Source: Micromonospora sp. CB01531
Lineage (GTDB): Bacteria; Actinomycetota; Actinomycetes; Mycobacteriales; Micromonosporaceae
Reading direction: 5' to 3'
Assembly (NCBI RefSeq): GCF_001905095.1
Contig: NZ_LWLS01000062.1
Span: 1-64,000, forward strand
Length of the DNA stretch: 64,000 nucleotides
The notes under the pieces are model-generated. The model made no database searches. It was not told the DNA's origin and saw only the letters and a program-made list of their open reading frames with translations. Below, piece after piece: positions 57,134 through 64,000 of this stretch (position 1 is its first letter; every line of letters starts with the position of its first letter). The translations under genes and the position numbers were made by a program.

Positions 57134-58348
57134 GTGGTGGAGTTCTCGCTCGACCTGAACGAGGAACAGCGGGACCTCCGCGCCTGGGTGCACGGCTTCG
57201 CGGCCGAGGTCGTGCGCCCGGCCGCGGCCGAGTGGGACGCCCGCGAGGAGACGCCCTGGCCGATCATCCAGGAGGCGGCGAAGGTCGGCCTGTACGGCTT
57301 CGAGTTCCTCGCCACCTGCTGGGCCGACCCCACCGGGCTCTCGCTGCCGATCGCCAGCGAGGAGCTGTTCTGGGGCGACGCCGGCATCGGGCTGGGCATC
57401 TTCGGCACCTCGCTGGCCGTCGCCGCCATCTACGGCGCGGGCACACCCGACCAGCTCGTCGAATGGGTGCCGCAGTGCTTCGGTGACGTCGACCAGCCCG
57501 CGGTCGCCGCGTTCTGCACCACCGAGCCGGAAGCCGGCTCCGACGTCGGGTCGATGCGTACCCGCGCCGTCTACCACGAGGCCACCGACGAGTGGGTGCT
57601 GAGCGGGCAGAAGGCGTACGCCACCAACGGCGGGATCGCCGGGGTGCACGTGGTCACCGCCTCGGTCGACCCCGAGCTGGGCTCGCGCGGGCAGGCCGCC
57701 TTCGTCGTACCGCCGGGCACGCCGGGGCTCAACGCCACCCGCAAGCTGCGCAAGCTCGGGCTGCGCGCGTCCCACACCGCCGACGTCTTCCTCGACGACG
57801 TCCGGGTGCCGGGGCGCTGCCTGCTCGGCGGCAAGGAGGCGCTCGACGAGCGGTTGGCCCGGGCCCGCTCCGGGCAACGCGCCTCCGGTCAGGCGGCAAT
57901 GCGCACCTTCGAACTGTCCCGCCCGACCGTCGGCGCGCAGGCGCTCGGTGTGGCCCGCGCCGCGTACGAGTACGCCCTCGACTACGCCAAGAACCGGGTC
58001 CAGTTCGGCCGCCCGATCATCGAGAACCAGGCGGTCGCGTTCGCGCTCGCCGACATGAAGATGGAGATCGACGCGGCGCGGCTGCTGGTCTGGCGGGCCT
58101 CCTGGATGGGCCGCAACAACCGGCCGTTCACCGCGGGCGAGGGCTCGATGTCCAAGCTCAAGGCCGGCGAGGTAGCCGTCTCGGTCACCGAGAAGGCGGT
58201 CCAGCTCCTCGGCGGGGCCGGCTTCCTGCGTGACCACCCGGTGGAGCGGTGGTACCGGGACGCCAAGATCTACACCATCTTCGAAGGAACCTCCGAGATC
58301 CAGCGCCTGGTCATCTCCCGGGCCATCTCCGGGATGCAGCTCCGCTGA
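57134..58348 (+). CDS. acyl-CoA dehydrogenase
   Basis: 404 residues from GTG 57134. Flavin contacts: AFCTTEPEAGSDVGSMRTRA (the first acyl-CoA dehydrogenase signature) and VSVTEKAVQLLGGAGFLRDH. The catalytic base region is AKIYTIFEGTSEIQRLVISR, with Glu in IFEGT. RVQFGRPIIENQAVAFALAD is the second signature. It performs the first oxidation of beta-oxidation with FAD. The same transcript carries SCP2 upstream; an acyl-CoA ligase follows after 170 bp. Confidence 0.93.
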   Translation: MVEFSLDLNEEQRDLRAWVHGFAAEVVRPAAAEWDAREETPWPIIQEAAKVGLYGFEFLATCWADPTGLSLPIASEELFWGDAGIGLGIFGTSLAVAAIYGAGTPDQLVEWVPQCFGDVDQPAVAAFCTTEPEAGSDVGSMRTRAVYHEATDEWVLSGQKAYATNGGIAGVHVVTASVDPELGSRGQAAFVVPPGTPGLNATRKLRKLGLRASHTADVFLDDVRVPGRCLLGGKEALDERLARARSGQRASGQAAMRTFELSRPTVGAQALGVARAAYEYALDYAKNRVQFGRPIIENQAVAFALADMKMEIDAARLLVWRASWMGRNNRPFTAGEGSMSKLKAGEVAVSVTEKAVQLLGGAGFLRDHPVERWYRDAKIYTIFEGTSEIQRLVISRAISGMQLR

Positions 58349-58518
58349 CCGCCGGCGGACCCCGATCCGGCCCGCGACGACCGACCGCTGTGCCGAGCGG
58401 CACGCCGTCGCGGGTCGGGCCGCCGGTCTCCAGCACCGGCCGCCCAGGCGCTCCGGCGGTGATCACCCCGCTGGGCGCCGCGCCGCCACGGGTACCTGAT
58501 CGAGAGGAGCGTTGCCCC

Positions 58519-60081
58519 GTGGACCTGCCGTTCGTCGTCGCCACGCTGACCCGACGCGGGCTGCTCAACCCGGGCCGGCCGATCCGGGTCGCCGCCCAAC
58601 TCGACGCGCTGCGGAAATGGGGCTGGAGCCTCGCCGGAGAGCTGCGCCAAGCCGCCGCCCGCGACCCCGGGCGCACCGCGATCGTCGACGAGCACGGCGC
58701 CACGCTGACGTACCAGGAGCTGCTGGACCGGACGGAACGGCTGGCCCGGTCGATGCGGACCCGATACGGCGTACGGGCCGGCGACCGGGTCGGCGTGCTC
58801 TGCCGCAACCACCACGGGCTGGTCGAGGCGGTCGTCGCGGCGATGCTGCTCGGCGCGGACGCCGTACTGGTCAACACCGGGCTGTCCGCGGCGCAGCTCG
58901 CCACCGTGGCGGAGGAGCAGGCGCTGCGGTTGCTGGTGCACGACGCCGAGTTCGCCGAACGCATCCTCGGCCTCCCCGCCGACGTGCACCGGGTCGACGA
59001 GCGCGCCCGGGACGAACTGATCGCCGGGGCCCTGCCCGGGGAGCAGCTCCAGCCGCCGGAGCAGGATGGGCGGACCATCGTCCTCACCTCCGGCACCACC
59101 GGCGCACCCAAGGGCGCCCGCCGGCCCACACCGAACGGCTTCGGCCCGCTGGTCTCCATCATCGACCGGATCCCGCTGCACGCCCGGGACACCGTGATGA
59201 TCGCCGCGCCGCTCTTCCACACCTGGGGGTACGCCGCCCTCCAGGTGGCGTTCGCCATGCGCGCCACCATCGTGCTGCACCGCCGCTTCGACCCGGCTGC
59301 CACGCTGGCCGCCCTGGTGGCGCAGTCCTGCGACGCGCTGTTCGCCGTACCGGTGATGCTGCAGCGGCTGATGGAGGTCCCGGCGCCGGACCCCCGGCCG
59401 CCGCTGAAGGTGGTCGCGGTCAGCGGCTCCGCCCTCCCCGGCGGGCTGGCCACCGCGTTCATGAACCGCTACGGCGATGTCCTGCACAACCTCTACGGCT
59501 CGACCGAGGTCTCCTGGGCGTCCATCGCCGGCCCGGCCGACCTGCGTGCGGCGCCCAACAGTGCCGGCCGCCCGCCGCACGGCACCCGGCTGGCGATCCT
59601 CGACGACGCCGGCGAACCGGTCGGGGAGGGGCAGGTCGGGCGGATCTTCGTGGGCAACGAGATGCTCTTCGAGGGCTACACCTCGGGGGCCAGCCGAGAG
59701 CGCCGCGACGGCCTGCTGGACACCGGCGACCTGGGCCGGCTCGACGGCGGCCTGCTCTTCGTCGACGGACGGGCCGACGACATGATCGTCTCCGGGGGCG
59801 AGAACGTCTTCCCCGCCGAGGTCGAGGACCTGATCGCCCGGCTGCCGCAGGTCCGCGAGGTCGCGGTGATCGGCGTACCGGACGCCGAGTACGGCCAGCG
59901 GCTCGCCGCGTTCCTGGCCCTGCACCCCGGCGAGACCCTCGACCCGGAGCCGGTCCGCGAGTACGTGCGGCACTACCTGGCCCGCTACTCGGTGCCCCGA
60001 GACGTGATCTTCGTGAAATACCTGCCGCGCAACGCCACCGGCAAGGTACTCACCCGCGAGCTACGCCGCTACTACGGCTGA
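58519..60081 (+). CDS. acyl-CoA synthetase (AMP-binding, FadD-like)
   Basis: 520 residues from GTG 58519, with GAGGAG about 9 bases upstream. The AMP-binding P-loop is TIVLTSGTTGAPKGARRPTP, followed by APLFHTWGYAALQVAFAMRA, LHNLYGSTEVSWASIAGPAD, LLDTGDLGRLDGGLLFVDGR and ADDMIVSGGENVFPAEVEDL. The C-terminal catalytic Lys is in LPRNATGKVLTREL. It activates fatty acids to acyl-CoA for the neighbouring dehydrogenase. The 170 bp in front hold no gene. Confidence 0.92.
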   Translation: MDLPFVVATLTRRGLLNPGRPIRVAAQLDALRKWGWSLAGELRQAAARDPGRTAIVDEHGATLTYQELLDRTERLARSMRTRYGVRAGDRVGVLCRNHHGLVEAVVAAMLLGADAVLVNTGLSAAQLATVAEEQALRLLVHDAEFAERILGLPADVHRVDERARDELIAGALPGEQLQPPEQDGRTIVLTSGTTGAPKGARRPTPNGFGPLVSIIDRIPLHARDTVMIAAPLFHTWGYAALQVAFAMRATIVLHRRFDPAATLAALVAQSCDALFAVPVMLQRLMEVPAPDPRPPLKVVAVSGSALPGGLATAFMNRYGDVLHNLYGSTEVSWASIAGPADLRAAPNSAGRPPHGTRLAILDDAGEPVGEGQVGRIFVGNEMLFEGYTSGASRERRDGLLDTGDLGRLDGGLLFVDGRADDMIVSGGENVFPAEVEDLIARLPQVREVAVIGVPDAEYGQRLAAFLALHPGETLDPEPVREYVRHYLARYSVPRDVIFVKYLPRNATGKVLTRELRRYYG

Positions 60082-60122
60082 GTCAAGGGGCCAAAAGGGA
60101 CCTACTGCCCTGGGAGGGCGGG

Positions 60123-61712
60123 ATGGTACGTTCCATCCGCCGGCGGTCCCCGGCAGGTCCGTTCACTCGTCCGGGAGCTGCCTCCATGGTCCGACTCCGC
60201 CGACGCTGGGCACTCGGCCTCCTCCTCGGCGGCGCCTCCGCCACCGCACTCGGCGCCACCGAACCCGTCCTCGGCCGGCGCCGCGCCGGCACCCTCGTCC
60301 GCCGCCAGCCCCCACCGGTCGAGGTGGAGAACCACGCGGCCGGGGAACCCTGGTGGCCGCAGGACGGCCCCCGCGCCGCCGACGACCGACAGCGCCAGAT
60401 CCAGGGGTACGCCTCGGCGACCAGCGCCGCCCCCGGCCAGACCGTCGACTTCCACGTCGCCGTCAACCCGGCCGGCCCGTTCCGGATCACCGTCCACCGG
60501 CTCGGCTGGTACGACGGCGCCGGCGCCCGCACCATGCTGACCAGTCCCGAGCTGGCCGGGGTGCCGCAACCCATCCCGGCGACCGACCCGGCAAACGGCA
60601 CCATCGCGTGCCGCTGGCCGGTGTCCTGGACCCTGCGGATCCCCGACCACTGGACCTCCGGCCTCTACCAGGCGGTGTTCACCTCGGCCGCGGGCTGGCG
60701 CGCCTGCACGCCGTTTGTGGTCCGCGACGACCGGCGCGCCGCCCCGCTCTGCGTGGTGCTGCCCGTGACCACCTGGCAGGCGTACAACCAGTGGCCGACG
60801 GACCGGTTGATCGGCAAAAGCCTCTACAACGGCTACACGGCCGGCCGGCGGGATCCCCTGGTCCGGGCCCGGGAGGTCTCGTTCGACCGGCCGTACTCCA
60901 ACGAGGGCATCCCGATCCACCTCAGCCGGGACCACGACGTCATCCAGTGGCTGGAGCGAAACCGGTACGACGTCAGCTACGCGACCAACTTCGACCTGCA
61001 CTCCGGTCGGCTCGACCCGACCCGATACCAGGGCATCGTGTTCGCCGGGCACGACGAGTACTGGTCGGTGGAGATGCGGCGGGCCGCGGAACGGGCGGTC
61101 GCCGCCGGCCGGAGCCTGGCCTTCCTCGGCGCCAACAGCGTCTACTGGCACATCCGGGTCCGGCCAGCCGCCGACGGGCGCGCCGAGCGCGTGGTCGCCT
61201 GCGCCAAGACCATGCCCGACCCGGGTCAGGACGGCGCCGGCCCCACTCTCCGGTGGCGCAGCATCCGCCAGCCCGAACAGGCGCTGATCGGCGTGCAATA
61301 CAACGGCATCGTCGGCGCGCCGCAACCGCTGGTGGTCAACTCGGCGAGCCACTGGTTCTGGGCCGGCACGGGCGTGTCCGACGGCGACCGGATCCCCGGG
61401 GTGGTCGGCGGCGAGGCCGACGGCCTCAACCCCAGGACGCCCCGCCCGGCCGCCGCCACCGCCACCGAGCTGAGCCGGTCGCCGTACCGGACCCGGGAGG
61501 GCGGGAGGCGGGTGCAGAACACGCACCTGTACGAGACGCCGCAGGGCGGTCTCGTCTTCGCCACCGGCACGCTCTGCTGGACCATGGCGTTGAACCGCCC
61601 CGGGCACCGCGACGAGCGGATCGAACGGGCCACCGCCAACCTGCTCGACCGGATCGTCGGCCGCGCCCGGGCCTCAGCCGCTGCCAGGGCGTCCGAGCCC
61701 GCCGCGGGGTAG
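60123..61712 (+). CDS. exported N,N-dimethylformamidase-like protein
   Basis: About 529 residues from ATG 60123 (GGGAGG 5 bases upstream); ATG 60186 is the alternative. The signal region RRRWALGLLLGGASATALGA has an Arg cluster before a hydrophobic stretch, Tat-like. The body holds PPPVEVENHAAGEPWWPQDG, QIQGYASATSAAPGQTVDFH, FRITVHRLGWYDGAGARTML, LPVTTWQAYNQWPTDRLIGK and IVFAGHDEYWSVEMRRAAER. This order is that of the large-subunit C-terminal domain of N,N-dimethylformamidase, found in many secreted actinomycete proteins of unknown substrate. A gene-free gap of about 175 bp follows. Confidence 0.75.
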   Translation: MVRSIRRRSPAGPFTRPGAASMVRLRRRWALGLLLGGASATALGATEPVLGRRRAGTLVRRQPPPVEVENHAAGEPWWPQDGPRAADDRQRQIQGYASATSAAPGQTVDFHVAVNPAGPFRITVHRLGWYDGAGARTMLTSPELAGVPQPIPATDPANGTIACRWPVSWTLRIPDHWTSGLYQAVFTSAAGWRACTPFVVRDDRRAAPLCVVLPVTTWQAYNQWPTDRLIGKSLYNGYTAGRRDPLVRAREVSFDRPYSNEGIPIHLSRDHDVIQWLERNRYDVSYATNFDLHSGRLDPTRYQGIVFAGHDEYWSVEMRRAAERAVAAGRSLAFLGANSVYWHIRVRPAADGRAERVVACAKTMPDPGQDGAGPTLRWRSIRQPEQALIGVQYNGIVGAPQPLVVNSASHWFWAGTGVSDGDRIPGVVGGEADGLNPRTPRPAAATATELSRSPYRTREGGRRVQNTHLYETPQGGLVFATGTLCWTMALNRPGHRDERIERATANLLDRIVGRARASAAARASEPAAG

Positions 61713-61888
61713 CAGCGAGATCGACCGCCCGGCTCGCCGGGTCGGCCCGTTCGTCCCGCGATTGATCACCGTGCAGGGCGGATCTCATCGAGCCGGCAGT
61801 CGACGTCGCCGCCCGTCCGGTCGCCCGAGGGCAAGCGGTCGCCCGCGCACCACCTGCTGGCGCCTCGGCTGCTCCGCGGGACCCCCGG

Positions 61889-63136
61889 TCAGGCCGGGAC
61901 GGTCACCTGGCCGGCCACCGCCGCGGCGGCGATGTCGGTGCGGTGGTGCGAGCCGGCCAGCTCGATGGCCCTTACCAGGGCGTAGGCGGCATCCCGCGCG
62001 GCGGCCAGGTCCGGGCCGGTGGCCGTACCGCAGACGACCCGGCCCCCGGCGGAGCGCAGCGTGCCGTCGGCGTCCCGGCGGGTGCCGGCGTGGATGACCC
62101 CGGGGCGGTCCGCGCCGGTGATCACGCCGCCGGTACGCGGCGCCGCCGGGTATCCCTCGGCGGCCACCACGACGGTGACCGCCGCGCCGTCCCGCCAGCG
62201 CAGCGGCGGGTGCGCGGCCAGCGTGCCGGTGGCGGCGGCGTGCAGCAGCCCGGCGAGCGGCGTCTCCAGCAGGGCGAGGACGACCTGGGTCTCCGGGTCG
62301 CCGAAGCGGGCGTTGAACTCGATCACGCGGGGGCCGGCGGCGGTGATCGCCAGGCCCACGTAGAGCAGGCCCGCGAACGGGGTGCCCCGGCGGCGCATCT
62401 CGGCCAGCGTCGGGTGCACGACGTCGCGCATCACCTCATCCACCAAGCCGGGCGGCGCCCAGGGCAGCGGCGTGTACGCGCCCATGCCGCCGGTGTTCGG
62501 GCCGGTGTCGCCGTCGCCGACCCGCTTGAAGTCCTGCGCGGGCAGCAGCGGCAGGGCCGCCTCCCCGTCGGTGACCACGAAGAGGGACACCTCGGGGCCG
62601 GCCAGGTACTCCTCGACCACCACCCGGCCGCAGTCCTGCGCGTGCTTCGCGGCGACCGCCCGGTCGCTGGTCACCACGACGCCCTTGCCGGCGGCCAGTC
62701 CGTCGTTCTTCACCACGTACGGCGGCCCGAACTCGTCCAGTGCTCTGCCGGTGCTCTCCTGCTCCGTGCAGGTGTACGCCCGCGCGGTCGGCACCTCGGC
62801 GGCGGTCATCACGTCCTTGGCGAACGTCTTGGAACCCTCCAGCCGGGCCGCCTCCGCAGACGGGCCGAACACGGCGATGCCCTTGGCGCGTACCGCGTCG
62901 GCGACCCCGGCCACCAGCGGCGCCTCCGGCCCGATCACCACCAGGTCAGCACCCACCTCGACGGCGAGCCCCGCCACCGCCGCCGGATCGGTCGGAGCAA
63001 CCTCCCGCAGCTCAGCCATGGCCGCGATCCCAGGATTCCCCGGCGCCGCGATCAACGCCGTGACGGACGGATCACCGGCCAACCCGAGCGCGAGCGCGTG
63101 CTCCCGCCCCCCACCACCTACAAGCAAAACCCGCAC
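61889..63136 (-). CDS. purD: phosphoribosylamine-glycine ligase
   Basis: 415 residues from GTG 63136 (RVLLVGGGGREHALALGLAG). The ATP-grasp core includes PPYVVKNDGLAAGKGVVVTS, GRVVVEEYLAGPEVSLFVVT, DTGPNTGGMGAYTPLPWAPP and FNARFGDPETQVVLALLETP. PurD joins glycine to phosphoribosylamine, step 2 of purine synthesis. It lies next to purA, with both transcribed leftwards and a 61-bp palindrome between them. Confidence 0.95.
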   Translation of the reverse strand: MRVLLVGGGGREHALALGLAGDPSVTALIAAPGNPGIAAMAELREVAPTDPAAVAGLAVEVGADLVVIGPEAPLVAGVADAVRAKGIAVFGPSAEAARLEGSKTFAKDVMTAAEVPTARAYTCTEQESTGRALDEFGPPYVVKNDGLAAGKGVVVTSDRAVAAKHAQDCGRVVVEEYLAGPEVSLFVVTDGEAALPLLPAQDFKRVGDGDTGPNTGGMGAYTPLPWAPPGLVDEVMRDVVHPTLAEMRRRGTPFAGLLYVGLAITAAGPRVIEFNARFGDPETQVVLALLETPLAGLLHAAATGTLAAHPPLRWRDGAAVTVVVAAEGYPAAPRTGGVITGADRPGVIHAGTRRDADGTLRSAGGRVVCGTATGPDLAAARDAAYALVRAIELAGSHHRTDIAAAAVAGQVTVPA

Positions 63137-63171
63137 AACCCCGCATCCTACTGACCCCACCTCCCCACCCC

Positions 63172-63232
63172 GTTGATCATGAGGTTAGCGGCGAGATGGA
63201 TCTCTGATCGTGCCGCTAACCTCATGATCAAC
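63172..63232. repeat. 61-bp palindromic element, copy 2
   Basis: gttgatcatgaggttagcgg and its inverted end ccgctaacctcatgatcaac form arms of about 20 bp with no mismatch. The centre holds gatctctgatc. In reverse orientation it matches the element at 41081-41141 along the full length with 8 differences. Confidence 0.9.
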
Positions 63233-63255
63233 AAAGCGATCCTGGGGTGGGGGTT

Positions 63256-64000
63256 TTAGAGGAGGGGGTGGCGGAGGACGTTTTCGTCGCGGCCGGGGCC
63301 CACCCCGACGACGCTGACCCGGGTGCCGGTTAGTTCCTCGATGCGCGCGATGTAGCGGCGCGCGTTCTCGGGGAGTTCGTCCTCGGTGCGGGCCTTGGTG
63401 ATGTCCTCCCACCAGCCGTCGAGCTCTTCATAGATCGGCGTCGCGTGGTGGAAGTCGGTCTGCGTCATCGGCATGTCGTCGACCCGCTCGCCGTTGATCT
63501 GGTACCCGACGCAGATCGGCACCTTGGGCAGGCCGGTGAGCACGTCCAGCTTGGTGACGACCAGATCGGTGACCCCGTTGAGGCGGCACGCGTACCGGGC
63601 CACGACCGCGTCGAACCAGCCGGCCCGGCGCTCCCGGCCGGTGGTGGTGCCGTACTCGTGGCCGATCTTGACAAGGTGCCGGCCGTTGTCGTCGAAGAGC
63701 TCGGTCGGGAACGGTCCCGCGCCCACTCGGGTGGTGTACGCCTTGCTGACCGCGATGACCTTGGTGATCGCGGTGGGCGGGATGCCCGCACCCACGCACG
63801 CCCCACCGGCCGTCGGGTTCGACGAGGTCACGAAGGGGTACGTGCCGTGGTCCATGTCGAGCATGGTGGCCTGGGCACCCTCCAGCAGGACCGTCTCGCC
63901 CCGGTCCAGCGCGTCCCAGAGCATCGCCCGGGTCTCGGCGATGTACGGCTTGAGCCGCTCGGCGTACCCGAGGTACTCCTCGATCGTCGCGTCGACGTCG
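63256..64000 (-). CDS. purA: adenylosuccinate synthetase, N-terminus outside window
   Basis: The visible 247 residues end the protein and run off the right edge of the window (the frame continues [20 protein letters not shown] upstream). Motifs: [80 protein letters not shown] and [20 protein letters not shown]. PurA makes adenylosuccinate from IMP, Asp and GTP. PurB, also in this window, acts next. Confidence 0.95.
   Translation of the reverse strand, partial: DVDATIEEYLGYAERLKPYIAETRAMLWDALDRGETVLLEGAQATMLDMDHGTYPFVTSSNPTAGGACVGAGIPPTAITKVIAVSKAYTTRVGAGPFPTELFDDNGRHLVKIGHEYGTTTGRERRAGWFDAVVARYACRLNGVTDLVVTKLDVLTGLPKVPICVGYQINGERVDDMPMTQTDFHHATPIYEELDGWWEDITKARTEDELPENARRYIARIEELTGTRVSVVGVGPGRDENVLRHPLL

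Noticed and set aside
58270..59973. A 567-codon minus-strand open frame opposite the acyl-CoA synthetase
   Set aside because: Shadow of a gene with complete catalytic motifs on the other strand.
58512..60100. Upstream continuation of the dimethylformamidase-like frame, giving 1066 codons
   Set aside because: The part before 60123 is the wrong frame of the acyl-CoA synthetase gene; the real start is at 60123 or 60186.

Overview
The window is chromosomal DNA of a very GC-rich filamentous actinomycete, most likely a Micromonosporaceae member (Micromonospora or a close relative). The basis is the codon bias (G/C at nearly every third position), a 69-aa BldC regulator, a DUF3073 protein, SigE-type ECF sigma factors, several small families I remember mainly from that family, and a gene order (bldC, hypothetical, valine dehydrogenase, DUF3073, purM, purF) that I remember from Streptomyces coelicolor. 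No database search was possible, so names rest on motifs and recalled family knowledge.

Layout. 0-3.6 kb: a LysM membrane protein cut by the window edge, a Rieske protein, an EamA exporter and two small proteins. 3.7-7.4 kb: a decayed integrative conjugative element. It holds a frameshifted conjugative ATPase tail, an intact replication-relaxation gene, a frameshifted HTH replication-type gene and a frameshifted DUF2637 gene, with no integrase. 7.5-11 kb: a crotonase, a flavoprotein disulfide oxidoreductase and a beta-lactamase-fold hydrolase. 11-15.2 kb: a carotenoid locus (crtB divergent from crtI-idi and a MerR/B12-type regulator). 15.2-16.6 kb: a polysaccharide deacetylase lipoprotein and tRNA-Glu, tRNA-Asp, tRNA-Phe. 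16.7-24.4 kb: mixed metabolism, including a VOC pseudogene, a circularly permuted solute-binding lipoprotein, a crotonase plus 3-hydroxyacyl-CoA dehydrogenase pair, an acidic EF-hand-like protein, a methyltransferase and an F420-type oxidoreductase.

24.4-42.6 kb is a conserved core block: bldC, vdh, DUF3073, purM, purF, an SCP2 protein, a large membrane protein with a Gly/Tyr/Gln-rich tail, comB-like, purL, purQ, purS and purB. purD and purA lie at the right end. A two-gene RiPP locus (radical SAM/SPASM enzyme plus an aromatic-rich precursor) sits inside this block between DUF3073 and purM. 42.7-48 kb carries two paralogous pairs of ECF sigma factor and membrane protein, separated by a lipoprotein and an SDR gene. 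48-51.2 kb: a GntR regulator coupled to a UTRA-only protein, small hypotheticals, and an orphan immunity-like gene next to a broken TNT toxin tail.

51.2-60.1 kb is a fatty-acid/CoA region: thiolase divergent from a FabG4-type reductase and a MaoC-type hydratase (the Mycobacterium fadA2-fabG4-htdX arrangement), DedA, a TetR repressor, an SCP2 protein, an acyl-CoA dehydrogenase and an acyl-CoA ligase. A palindrome CCTAC-N6-GTAGG occurs twice in the thiolase/fabG4 promoter region and once in front of the tetR gene, so one TetR regulon probably covers both groups. A 61-bp palindromic element occurs twice, downstream of purB and between purD and purA.
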